Source: Sisyra terminalis (lineage: Eukaryota; Arthropoda; Insecta; Neuroptera; Sisyridae). From it: a stretch of DNA of 64,000 nt. The stretch's first letter is position 1. The number at the start of each line of letters is the position of its first letter. The notes under the pieces are model-generated. The model searched no databases. It saw nothing but the letters and a program-made list of their open reading frames with translations, and was not told the origin of the DNA. This document shows, in pieces, positions 10,985-20,997 of the stretch. The stretch covers positions 14,715,689 to 14,779,688 of the forward strand of contig OY292274.1 in the NCBI GenBank assembly GCA_958496175.1, written 5' to 3'. The translations under genes and the position numbers were made by a program.

Positions 10985-11527
10985 GTCTTATGACTCAATT
11001 TCTTCTTTATTACGACGCGTTTCAACAGTTTTTGGCTGTCATCATCAGGAAATGATTATTTCGTCAATCGTAAATAAATTTCATATAGGTTGTTTGTTTT
11101 ATATAATTTGTCGTTAATATAATGTTATTTGAACCTAGTTTGTGTACTTTGTATATTTCATATTCTTCTAGGGTGTTCATATGTGATCTTTTCTAGCAAA
11201 TATGTAATGGTTTCAAATTTGTTTCGAAATTTAAGCATTGATGATTTTCGTCATAAAGGTGTTTTGTAAAATTTGAGGTTGTTGTTGAAGTAGGTTTCTT
11301 GGGTGAATGTTCCTTATATCTTGTTCTGAAAGATCTACCAGTTTGACCAATGTAGAATTTTTCACAGGAACCAGATTTAATTTTATATATTCCGCTTTTA
11401 TTTTTCGTTGTAATTTGGTTGTTCTCAAATGGTTTAAGAATTTTCATCATGTTATTTGTTGAAAATGCGATATTGATGTTATTTTTCTTTAAGAAGATGG
11501 CGATTGTAAAACTGAGTACATTATTGA
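10985..11527 (-). mobile_element. 3' part of a Penelope-like retroelement (GIY-YIG end plus terminal repeat)
   Basis: A minus-strand frame (11450-11193) encodes a GIY-YIG endonuclease domain: GIYKIKSGSCEKFYIGQTGR followed by SFRTRYKEH. This is the C-terminal module of Penelope-like reverse transcriptases. Homologous reading continues past a TAG with EEYEIYKVHKLGSNN, then a terminal segment with a hammerhead-like motif (11003-11056). The reverse transcriptase itself is missing: this copy is 5'-truncated at 11527, where it faces an inverted copy. Confidence 0.75.
11003..11056 (-). ncRNA. Hammerhead-ribozyme-like motif of a Penelope-like element
   Basis: The minus strand reads CTGATGA, then TGACAG, loop CCAAAAA, CTGTT, then GAAACGCGTC, then GTAATAAAG. 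This matches the order CUGANGA - stem II - GAAA - short stem III - H17 of a hammerhead ribozyme. Stem II is ACAG/CTGT plus a G-U pair. Stem III is the self-complementary ACGCGT. Stem I pairs ATTTC with GTAAT except for one U-U. Penelope-like elements are known to carry minimal type I hammerheads. Activity is not tested. Confidence 0.5.
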
Positions 11528-11580
11528 AAAATATATTATTTATTATGTTTATTATATCAAAAAATATATAAAATCAGACG

Positions 11581-11876
11581 TCAATAATGTACTCAGTTTT
11601 ACAATCGCCAACTTCCTAAAGAAAAATAACATCAATATCGCATTTTCAACAAACAACATGATGAAAATTCTTAAACCATTTGAGAACAACCAAATAACAA
11701 CGGAAAATAAAACCGGAATATATAAAATTAAATCTGGTTCCTGTGAAAAATTCTACATTGGCCAAACTGGTAGATCTTTCAGAACAAGATATAAGGAACA
11801 TACACCCAAGAAACCTACTTCAATAACAACCTCAAATTTTACATAGGAACTTTATGACGAAAACCATTAATGCTTG
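11581..11876 (+). pseudogene. Second GIY-YIG fragment of a Penelope-like element, inverted copy
   Basis: The plus-strand frame at 11658-11846 begins MMKILKPFENNQITTENKTG and repeats the GIY-YIG domain of the neighbouring minus-strand copy with few differences. It stops early where TTTACATAG replaces TTTACAAAACAC. Together with 11230-11527 it makes a near-perfect inverted repeat with arms of about 297 bp and a 53 bp loop. Retroelement remnant, not a host gene. Confidence 0.7.
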
Positions 11877-11915
11877 AATTCACGTTTTCATATTTATAAC
11901 TTACTTTTGAATCAG

Positions 11916-12120
11916 CACAAAGCAGTTACGGAGTGATCCAAACTACTTGATGACCACCAAGAAAGATTGCTTGGCAATCGAAATACGTATCTGGGTAATA
12001 CGTCGCAAATATTTTTGATTGAACTTACGTTCAAATTTATGTTAATGGTGTGATTTTTATATTTTATTATATTAAATTATACTACATAAATTGGACCCCA
12101 ATATATTCTATATATTGTAT
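11916..12120 (+). repeat. ~205 bp dispersed repeat (family C), possibly a Penelope terminal segment
   Basis: Matches 43911-44116 on the opposite strand over its whole length. Shared blocks include CTACTTGATGACCACC, GGCAATCGAAATACGTAT, CGCAAATATTTTTG and CTACATAAATTGG. The part GAAATACGTATC resembles the GAAACGCGTC of the hammerhead motifs, with a longer palindrome. It follows the GIY-YIG fragment directly. Confidence 0.6.
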
Positions 12121-12437
12121 ACACACTAGGTATATTTATTAGGCTGTCCCTTAAGTTCTTTCCCCTTTCTAATATGAAATGAATGCTCAATATTTACTGT
12201 TTCAATATGATTTCTTTTGAGCTCCCTAAAGTTACCTCCTCGTTTTTTGTGTTTCAAAATTTTTCTTGCTCATTCGTTTCTTCGTGCTTGTTCATCAATT
12301 TTTCCCTTTGTATATTAGTGCCATTAAAAAAATATATCGATACTTAAAGGGTACTCATATGATTAGTATCAAAAAACAATTTGAGTACTACTTAAATGAG
12401 TAAGTATCGGTACCTAATGGGTATAGGAATGTCTCTA

Positions 12438-12484
12438 GTTTAGAATACTAACTAACCGAAACAGTCAAAGTTAGTATTCTAAAC
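12438..12484. repeat. Perfect 16 bp hairpin
   Basis: GTTTAGAATACTAACT (12438-12453) is followed by a 15 nt loop and its exact reverse complement (12469-12484). Too short for a pre-miRNA; it could be a transposon-end hairpin, but no Helitron-like CTRR end follows. Confidence 0.6.
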
Positions 12485-12652
12485 ACACTTGTGACGGCGC
12501 CACATCTTGACACATTTCCCATCATGCATTGCAGGATTGGAATACCTTAGCTTTTATATTATTTTAACAATACCGACCCCACATCCCGTTATCTATTGGC
12601 AAATGACGGAACTTAGTAACTGTTTGTGATCATTAAATCACTAGTCACTTGT

Positions 12653-12755
12653 AGTAACACTACTTTTTCATTTGAGAAATATTAATATTAAGGAACGAAC
12701 AAACGTTAATTCTTTTCCAGCAAACAAAAATAATTAATAATTTAGCGATTTAAAC
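12653..12755 (+). repeat. Direct repeat flanking the LRR gene, downstream copy
   Basis: Matches 15031-15131 in the same orientation. Shared blocks include TTTGAGAAATATTAATATT and AATAATTTAGCGATTTAAAC. The pair brackets the LRR gene at a distance of about 2.4 kb. Confidence 0.65.
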
Positions 12756-13748
12756 TTAAAAAATACAGTTCAATTCAAGAACGAACAAATGTATATCTTA
12801 CAGGAACAAACAAAAATCTATAGAAATACATCAATTCCAAAGGAAAAAAAACCGTATTTATTTTTTTTTTTATAAAACAGAACATATAAATGATTGAGCA
12901 AAAAAAAAATTTTGAAAATTCAAAAATTGAGGGGCTATCTTTTGAGAACTCTCTTTATTCATAAAATTGGTTCATTCTTGGATAAACCTTCTTCATCTTT
13001 GAAATTGAATTGAAAATTTATAGAAAAATCACAAAGATCTTCAATTGAATATTAATTCAAGACTGTGTTTACCTGCATATTTTTTTGATTGTGCATTTGT
13101 TGTAAGATGTTATTACTTCTTCTAAAACTGTTGCGGATTTGTTCGCTTTTGGCTCAAAAACTGCATTGATGATTTCAATCAATTTTTGAATTCAGATAAT
13201 AAGAGAACTTTGAAATATTTATTTCGTAGTATTTCGTTCACTTAAAAGAAATTGCTGAGTGTCCACTGTCAAATTATAAATTTAAATTATCCATAAATAC
13301 GTCTGCATTCGGTATGGTAAACTAAACGATGAGTTGTCAAGCAAAAATTCGGATTTAGTTAACATTTTGACTATGACTTCTCAAGAACTTAATATGCACC
13401 AGAAAATAATCATATCATTTTTTACAAAGCAATTAATTTAAATCCCTTTCTGCTGCTTTATTAAATTATTTATTACTTCCCATTAATCGATGCAATCAGC
13501 CAATCAATTAGTTCATTCTTTCGAGTTCTTTCAATCATATTGTATAGTTAATCATATTTTATTCCCGAAAATCCCAAGAATAATTCAAGTTTTATTTTGA
13601 TAAAATATATTTTTTTTATATTCAAGAAATATAATTTCTGAACATCGCTCAAAGTTCAAAAATAAATTGGAAAGATAAATAAAAAAGCAATGAAGATATT
13701 GAAATTCAATTTACTTGTAAAATTTATCTAATCATTATATCATACATT

Positions 13749-13754
13749 TTTATT
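13749..13754 (-). terminator. Candidate polyadenylation signal of the LRR gene
   Basis: AATAAA on the minus strand, about 20 nt past the TAA stop of the LRR gene. In such AT-rich DNA this can occur by chance. Confidence 0.35.
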
Positions 13755-13773
13755 TTTTGTTCTAATAATTAAA

Positions 13774-14799
13774 TTATTGATTGCAAGGAATACCTTCGTA
13801 GTTTGGCGCTATAAAATTTTTTGTACCCCAGTAGGGAAATAAATTGGTTCTGGTGAAATCGTCAACAATTGCTGGTAGGTTTTTGCACTCCCATGGATTG
13901 GCGTCTAATCTGATTACAGTGTACGGTGGAATTGTTTCGGCTAAATCAGTTACATTCAAATTCGTTAGAAGATTTTGACTTAAATACAGTTCAACCAATA
14001 TCGGTAGATTGGCAAACGCATCTTTTTCGATTTCAACGATTTTGTTTCCAGACAAATCAAGATATTCGATCGCATTTAAGTGTTCAAAACTTCTGGTTTC
14101 GATATGTGCTAATTCACTGTTGGTGAAAATAAGTTGATAAATCATTGGAAGATGTGGAAAAATATCGGTTTGTAAAGTGAGCAATTTTGATTTCCTGATA
14201 GACAGAATTTTCAATTTTGGAAGATTTACAAAAGCATTTGATTCAATCGATGTCAACCAGTCTGAGGCCAAGATAAGACTCTCTAAGTTTGGCAAGTTTT
14301 GAAATGTTTCATTATCAAGACGGGAGATTTCTGAACTAAAAGAAATCGATTTTAAATTGTCCAAATCGGAAAAAACTCCAACTTCCAAATTGACCAAAAC
14401 AGTGTTTAATTTTATCGTTTTTAAATTTTTGCTCGAGTTAAACATTCCCGGTTGCATCTCATGAAATGGACCAGCAAATGATACAAATTCCAATTGTTGA
14501 ACATTTTCAAGAAAATCTTCACTCACGTACACTGAATCCGTAGTCTGAACGATCAATGTTTCTAAAGATTTTGCTGTCAATGTAGGAATTGTTTGTGCAT
14601 CGAATGAATCGATCAAACAAAAATTAATATCCAAATCTTTAATGATGCCTTCCGTTACATTATTGAGAAAATTTTGCATTTCCGTTACATCGACACCAGA
14701 ACAGTACACTTTATCTACATCGCTAAAGGCACAACCACTTTCAGCGTTTGTCCAGGAAATTCCATACATAAAAATGAAAATTTTTACCGAAAAATGCAT
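13774..14799 (-). CDS. Secreted leucine-rich-repeat protein, single exon
   Basis: An intact 341-residue frame. Residues 1-19 are a signal peptide (VKIFIFMYGISWTNA, cleavage likely after A19). A short Cys-containing N-terminal cap follows (C23, C33, C61 region). From about residue 75 there are repeats of about 24 residues of the LxxLxLxxNxL type, although several have degenerate Asn positions: LKTIKLNTVLVNLEVGVFSD, LKSISFSSEISRLDNETF, LESLILASDWLTSIESNAF, LKILSIRKSKLLTLQTDIF, IYQLIFTNSELAHIETRSF, IEYLDLSGNKIVEIEKDAF and LVELYLSQNLL. A C-terminal cap has NPWEC and a final Cys three residues from the end. There is no transmembrane span or GPI-type tail, so secretion is inferred. The start is the first Met and is directly followed by the signal sequence. 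Extracellular ligand binding is usual for such proteins; the partner is unknown. No introns, and flanking direct repeats. Confidence 0.85.
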   Translation of the reverse strand: MHFSVKIFIFMYGISWTNAESGCAFSDVDKVYCSGVDVTEMQNFLNNVTEGIIKDLDINFCLIDSFDAQTIPTLTAKSLETLIVQTTDSVYVSEDFLENVQQLEFVSFAGPFHEMQPGMFNSSKNLKTIKLNTVLVNLEVGVFSDLDNLKSISFSSEISRLDNETFQNLPNLESLILASDWLTSIESNAFVNLPKLKILSIRKSKLLTLQTDIFPHLPMIYQLIFTNSELAHIETRSFEHLNAIEYLDLSGNKIVEIEKDAFANLPILVELYLSQNLLTNLNVTDLAETIPPYTVIRLDANPWECKNLPAIVDDFTRTNLFPYWGTKNFIAPNYEGIPCNQ

Positions 14800-15030
14800 T
14801 ATCTTAAAAAAAATAATGACTAGTAATTCAAAAATAAAAATATCCTAAACTTTACTTTTATGACAAAAGTATTTTTTAAGTAACAATTTTAATCTTTATT
14901 ATAGGTTGACCAATTTTTTTCAAGTAAATAATCACAAATTTTACATTCATTTAAATATGAAATATTTAAACCTGATTACTAGTTGTTTATCGGTAATCAG
15001 TATTAGATTGGTATAAAGACCACAGAGACG
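14800..15030. other. 5' flank of the LRR gene
   Basis: AT-rich sequence that should hold the promoter of the minus-strand LRR gene. No reliable promoter motif could be picked out. Confidence 0.4.
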
Positions 15031-15131
15031 CAACGCTACTTTTTAATTTGAGAAATATTAATATTTAGAAACAAATAAGCGTCAATTCTTCTCGAACAAA
15101 CGAAAATAAGCAATAATTTAGCGATTTAAAC
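15031..15131 (+). repeat. Direct repeat flanking the LRR gene, upstream copy
   Basis: Partner of 12653-12755, with several substitutions. Both start ACTTTTT and end in TTTAGCGATTTAAACTT. Confidence 0.65.
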
Positions 15132-15237
15132 TTTCCAACATCAGTTTCAAAGTTTTAAAGGCCCTCTCCAGATAAGATGGTCTAAATGCCCCCATTGCAA
15201 AAGGGCTAATTTTCTTTTTGAAAATACCTTACAGTAT

Positions 15238-15868
15238 GGACAACATTTCAGTCAAGTTTCAACTCTAAAATATGACGCGTTTTTGTGTAAAAAATATTTT
15301 TTTTTTCAAATTCAATATTCTCTGAAACTGTTTGATAATACCAAAAAAAGTGCTTATGAGTTTCAAGATATCACTAAGTAGTATTCCGAGAAAAAATCGC
15401 TTTTGAATCAGATCGATCGATCATTGTTAAAAATACGATTTATTTTTTCAAAATTTTTTTTTTATGTCAAAATCGTTTGGTACACCTTAGTTTTTTTTTC
15501 TATATAATCCTCTATCATCATTCTACAATATATAATTTTTTCGTAGTTTTTAAAATGCTAGATAATGGTTAGAAAAATTAAACGTATTTTTTAATTCAGA
15601 TTTAAAAAAACTAAGGTGTACCAAACGATTTTGGCATAAAAAAAATTTTTGAAAAAATAAATCGTATTTTTAACAATGGTTGATCGATCTGATTCATAAG
15701 CGATTTTTTCTCGGAATACTACTTAGTGATATCTTGAAACTCATAAGCACTTTTTTCGGTATTATCAAACAGTTTCAGAGAATATTGAAATTGAAAAAAA
15801 AATTTAAAAATATTTTTTACACAAAAACGTTTCATATTTTAGAGTTGAAACTTGGCTGAGATGTTGCT
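15238..15868. repeat. Long palindrome, ~255 bp arms around a ~115 bp spacer
   Basis: Left arm 15238-15499 and right arm 15612-15868 are inverted copies of each other with few mismatches. Matching blocks include AAGTTTCAACTCTAAAATAT, GATATCACTAAGTAGTATTC and ACTAAGGTGTACCAAACGA. The flanks show no outer TIR or obvious target duplication. If transcribed, the RNA would form a long hairpin. It is probably a palindromic non-autonomous transposon. Confidence 0.8.
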
Positions 15869-16019
15869 CAGAAGCATAAATAAATTATTTGAAATAAAAA
15901 TTGATATTGGCTTAGATGTAAGATGTAATAGACTAATTGAATATGTAATGAGTACTTATTGGATTTAACAGTAAATATTGATTAATTAACTTTTTTTTCT
16001 TACAAAAACATGCTATTTA

Positions 16020-16115
16020 TGGAAGTTTCGGTTTCGGCCAAAACTGAGACTGATGCAGAAATTCGGTTTCAGTTTCGGTTTTGACCGAAAAATCTAGTTT
16101 CGGTCGGGCACTATT
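16020..16115 (+). repeat. TTTCGGTTTCGG-rich transposon end
   Basis: Repeated TTTCGGTTTCGG and TTTTGACCGAAAAA blocks ending TTTCGGTCGGGCACTA. The same type of end occurs twice in tandem at 40990-41372. The inverted form TAGTGCCCGACCGAAA looks like a DNA-transposon terminus, but the family is not certain. Confidence 0.5.
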
Positions 16116-18540
16116 AATTATAACCGAGAATTTTATACGATAATTAACAAAAAATAATTCACCTACAAATTTTCAAGTATTGAAATTTTGTAAAAAAGTT
16201 TTATTTCACTATCAAAACACTAATCTTGGTGTGTCTAAAATATCCGTTTGTATCGTTGAAACTAAGTAATTGATGTATTTTTATTTAAGTCGATAAACAA
16301 ATTCACATTTTTGTTATAAAATTATTATTGTACCAGATCACATTAGTCATAACAATATAAATTGTTTTTTGTATCTTTTAAATTCACTTTTCAAATAAGT
16401 AATAAATATTTACTATTATTATGATCCATTTTGCTTAAATCACATTTATTTTTATAAACAGTAATTGTAATATTTAACTCACGGTTTGAAATTAGCATTG
16501 CTATTTTCATATTTAGATAGCATTTAAATAAATAAAAAATAATTTAAATATTTTTTTTTAAGTTAAATAGAATTAAAAACTTCTTGCTTGCACTTTTAAC
16601 TTTTGCTTGTGATAAATTTTTTAAGAAATATAAAACACTACTGGACATGAGTCACAAACTTGTTTTCGTTTGATGATAAAAACAGAATATAAATGCCAAA
16701 AGAAAGAAAAACATTCAAACATCGCTTAACCAAGATAATAGTATCATTAAATTGAATGCCAACTTCGTTTATAGTCAATAAAAATATTGATCTAGATAAT
16801 ATTTAGATAAAAAATCCACTTGTACCATAATAACTTCTTATTAATTCCTTTCATGGATGATGAAGTGGTAGGTAAGGGCGAGAGTCATAAAAAGTACTAA
16901 CGTACTTGTTCGCAATGTCTGCAATAAGCACCTTTTCTTGTTCAATTATTTTCAATGCCACGTTTGTTTTATTTTTACTTATACTCAATGTTTTATAATA
17001 ACCACTGACCTAAATGAGTATAATGTCTAAAAACCAAAAAATACTACATTTCATTATGCGCCATTGAAATAATTTAAATTTGATTGTTATAAGATTTAAA
17101 AATTCCAATCATTTCAGTTTCTCAAGTAGCTCGTTATTTTATCGTTTTCATTCACTCTTTTTAATTACGTAAATTTGTCAAGTGACATCCATTTATATCG
17201 TAGAGCGAGCAAAGTTTTCGCAAACTTTCCGAAAATAATACATTCGAAATTAAAAGCCGATTCCATTTTAATATTCATTGATTCAAAGAAGAAAATTTGA
17301 CATTTTCATGAAAATATCAGCTTATTTTGACATCGCGATTTTTATTTCTGTCATTCATGTAATGCGCGTTTTCCCGAAGGGCTTTCAAAATGGATATCAA
17401 CCACATATAAATATATACAAAGATAAGTAGAATGAAGTAGTAAGTTGTGTCGTTATATTATGGACTATAAACGTGATCTTATATATTATGTATTAAATGG
17501 TAGCATTCAATACATTTGTTTGACATACAATGTTCCCATAATATCAAGGCATACAAATCGCGCATAGCATTTTTTGCAAGTAATATTTACCTCTTATTTT
17601 AAAAATAAATACTGTAACAAAAGTAGGCAAAAAGGAAAATAATAAACTTAACAGAAAATACAGGGTTTAATTGAACTTTTAAAGAGTGAATGGCCTAAAA
17701 TGGCATCGCTAAATTATTACATCGAGTTCACATGAATTTTGCCAAGCGCATCAACATTTGCATTGCAAATAATGAAATCTACTTGAAGACGTTATTTCGA
17801 ATTCCATTTGATTAAAATGCTACTAGTCGGTGGTAGATACCTCTTAAAAATATCTCAATTTCAACAAAATATTAGCTACTCCAGTAAAGTGCTCTCATTC
17901 ATCACATTAAAATAAATAATTAATGCGTCAGTACCAATAATAAAGTATTTACGGAAATATAGCACTTCCCTACAAATTGAGAGCAACGGTTCTTTCCCAA
18001 GTTAATCACTTTAAATTAGAATATAATACATTATTGATAAATCTACGGTAGGAATAATTATATTTGAGAAAAAGAACATAAAATGGTAGAAATAAAAACC
18101 GTGCCTTATAAATATGTACTCATTCATTAATATGTACATTACCGTAGATGTTTTAACGCTGGCATATTCAAATATATTTTCATTCATAATTTCATTGAAT
18201 TTGAAGATTTGTACATTATAAAACTTTTCTAATGCAAAAACCAATAATGGAAGAAAACCATTTTTTATACTTTTTTCTTTGAAGTATGATTGTTGCACAC
18301 ATTATAACTTCGTGTGAGTCAATTACGATAACAAGTTAGGAGATTCCTTGATTTAACCAGTACCACAACCCCATCGCTTATTGTTATGAAAAATAAAAAA
18401 TTTATGAACTAAATTTTTAAAACTAGTTTAATTAAAAGAGCAATAAAATAAAGACCCGCTTTCTGGAATAAATAACACCATTGACGATTCAAAGGAAAAC
18501 TTTATATTTTATTTTTTTCATGATTGTTCTTAATAATAAT
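16116..18540. other. AT-rich intergenic stretch, nothing recognised
   Basis: About 2.4 kb without recognisable genes or repeats. The 95-codon minus-strand frame at 18011-18298 has no domain signature and is not called. Confidence 0.45.
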
Positions 18541-18643
18541 CTGTAAATCGAGAAATATCGAAAATTTATTTGCTACCAGATTAGAACCCAGGTCGTACTT
18601 GTTTTGGAGTGGGCACCTTGGTCACTCCACCACCAGTAGGCTT
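18541..18643 (-). repeat. tRNA-derived SINE (family 1), copy c
   Basis: Read on the minus strand: AAAGCCTACTGGTGGTGGAG, then ACTCCAAAACAAG, a B-box-like CCTGGGTTCTAATCTGG and the body TTTTCGATATTTCTCGATTT. Clear family member with a mutated A box. Confidence 0.65.
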
Positions 18644-18984
18644 TTGAAAGGAAAACTGTTATTTTGTAATAATGCAGTAGGCGCTTACATATAAGCCCAA
18701 ATTAGTGTGTCCAAGGCAGTTCTAGGCGCTTGTCAGGGATGGTAATCCAAAGAAAAAACTACCGAATAAAGATACCAAAAAACTAGGATTTTTTGGTGAA
18801 AAAAAATTGATCACAATTTCGTTTATAACATCCCTTCTAACTATATTAGATGGCTAGATATTGATGAATTTAAGAAAGGGGTTTAAATTTAAAAGGTAGT
18901 TATAGCTCTTTTTAGTGTTACTAATTTACACTATATTGCCTTTTTTATGAAGTTAGGCTTTCCAGAATTGGATTAGTTAAGCCA

Positions 18985-19450
18985 CAACATTGCAGCATCA
19001 GAGTTTTTATGAGTCCTGAGTTCCAACAATTGTCGAACTAAGTGCTTATCGAGTATTTCTGTTCCAGGGCTTGAAATCCCTGGTTCCTCATGTCTCTATT
19101 AATTCGGAGCACTGTATTCTCATAAAACGTGAGAAGTGATTTCATCCTCTGCTTGACAATATCTGCATTTTGGATCACCCATATGTAATCCACTGTAAGC
19201 AGATGCTTTCCATTTCGCAATGATCGGTTAATAGGCTCGTTACCTGTTTGGCCTCTTTTCTTGTAAGAAAATTTCAATAGCTTCAGTAGGTAGTTTCGGT
19301 GATAGTTCTCTCATCATCCTTTTTCAATGCTTTTTTCCGGTGGTATTCTTCCATGTTGTGCTGTGCTTTTTATAAGCTCATTCTTTGATGGTATTTCTTA
19401 GGGACAATCTTGTACCGGCTGTGGGTCTGTGAATAATGTTTGGGATCCTT
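18985..19450 (-). pseudogene. C-terminal tail of a LINE (Cys-His motif after RNase H), decayed
   Basis: On the minus strand the sequence reads CRYCQAEDEITSHVL, the Cys-His motif found at the C-terminus of Jockey/I-type LINE polyproteins, then VRQLLELRTHKNSDAAMLWL and a stop. Frameshifts and stops interrupt it. A second diverged copy in the same orientation lies at 59040-59450, sharing CTGTGAATAATGTTT and GGATCCTTG. Not a host gene. Confidence 0.6.
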
Positions 19451-20620
19451 GGGGGACAAGAACGTCAACCCAATGTCTTACTAAATTTGATTATACGATT
19501 GAATTAATAATTGTTTGGGTTCATATTTTTTTTTAATTTTTCGAGATTCTCATTTATTTATTAATCAATTTAACTTGATATACTATATTTAAGGATTGAC
19601 AATACTAAATCATCTACACTTGCCTTAGTTTATGATAATTTTTTACGCTAATGTAAGATAACTTCCTATCTAAGTGATTAAATATTTAATTAGTATAATT
19701 AGTAACGAAATAGTTGAGACGACATTTATATCAATACCTTTATTTCAATGAATATTTAATCGCAATCAAAAGCTCTAAATCTTACGTAAAAACTTGAACA
19801 TCCAATTACACCCTTATGTACATAATATTATGGTTTTATATTTAGATCTTGTAATTATCAAACCATTGTATAACTGAAATATATAAATTATGTAAAATTA
19901 ATAGAGTTGAATTCATTGAGTTGATTGGTGTGTTATTTAGTACAGGATGATATATAATGGAAAGTGAGGTACGACAGGCTAAAGAGTCTATAATGCCGAC
20001 TTGCATTTCTCCAAATTTTCGCTACGTACCGTTTACACTAATTTGATTCATTGTTGTCAACCTCAAGAATAGTATAAACTTGGTTTAACTTCAAAAATGT
20101 TATTAAAATAGCTTTCACAAGCCCAAACCAATTTGCTAACAAAAAATATTTCTATGCAAATTTTTGCAGGTCTATGTATTTTGCCACATTTTTATTTTGT
20201 TAATTGTTGTAAAATAATCCATGTTTTAGGTGTTTTTTTCCATATACAATTCCCTTATTGGATCTTCGTTTATTTACTCCAAGAAATTTTCATTTTCCTG
20301 TCTCATTTTTTCCTTATTTTGGGGTTGACATAGTAGCCACTTTTCCAATGTTTTTTATCTTGAACTTTCCCTGAAGTTGGAATCTCCCTTAATAATGATC
20401 TTCATAGTGATCTTGGGTTTTGCTTTCTTCCAGACCTCTGGTTGTTTATTCTCCTCTGGTTGTTCTCAACCTCTGGTTGTTCATTGACTTGTTCATTCTT
20501 CATTCATAGCAAATGGACGTCCCGTCTTTTCCATTAAGACTCCTACCTTGGAATTTCCCTAACACATTTGTGGTTTCAATTTATTTTTTAGCTCTACATT
20601 TCTCTATCTATCTGCAATGG
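19451..20620. other. AT-rich stretch with an ACCTCTGGTTGTT minisatellite
   Basis: Mostly AT-rich DNA with nothing recognised. At about 20430-20490 the unit CCTCTGGTTGTT occurs three times at uneven spacing; on the minus strand it could encode NNQR-like repeats. It may belong to the LINE whose tail lies at 19 kb, but I cannot show this. Confidence 0.35.
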
Positions 20621-20700
20621 TTCCCAACCGATTTTGGGCCATACTCCACCTAGGCATTTCTAAAATCCTGATGTCCCCCTCGAGACATTTAAATTTTGTT
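20620..20700 (+). mobile_element. Terminal fragment of a hAT-like element
   Basis: CAATGGTTCCCAACCG followed by TTTTGGGCCATACTCCACC resembles a hAT element end (CARNGGTTCYCAACC type). No partner end was found. Confidence 0.35.
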
Positions 20701-20931
20701 ATTCAAAATTTTACAGTTATTCATCTGAAGGAACCTTAAAAAGTTATTAACTTGGTATCTAAACAAGCTTTCAACGAATAAGTCATCCATAAATAAAGTT
20801 CCAAACAAATAAAAAAGAACCGAAATGCAGAAGTAGCAAAAATTTAAATGAAATATTATTCCGAAATGAATGAAAAACAATTCACTGTTAATAGTCTTTG
20901 GTATAGTTAACCAAAGGGTGCACGTCCTGTC

Positions 20932-20997
20932 CATGACCCACCAAAATATTGCTATTCCCCATCGGTGGGATTTGCACCCCTCGTTGGGAATACCGAA
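20932..20997 (-). repeat. tRNA-like SINE (family 2), copy a
   Basis: Read on the minus strand it contains GAGGGGTGCAAATCCCACCG, similar to a Pol III B box, then GATGGGGAATAGCAAT and TTTTGGTGGGTCA. It matches 31961-32020. Confidence 0.5.

Larger units (their letters stand above)
12121..13748. other. Region between the Penelope fragments and the LRR gene
   Basis: Contains a perfect hairpin (12438-12484) and one copy of a ~100 bp repeat (12653-12755), otherwise AT-rich sequence with nothing recognised. The right end is downstream of the LRR gene. Confidence 0.45.

Noticed and set aside
12438..12484. microRNA precursor
   Set aside because: The 16 bp stem is too short for a pre-miRNA.
13926..14848. 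Plus-strand frames over the LRR gene
   Set aside because: Shadows of the long intact minus-strand LRR frame.
18011..18298. Minus-strand 95-codon frame as a possible gene or further exon
   Set aside because: AT-rich codons (Ile, Phe, Tyr, Asn, Lys), no domain and no convincing splice sites in the right phase.
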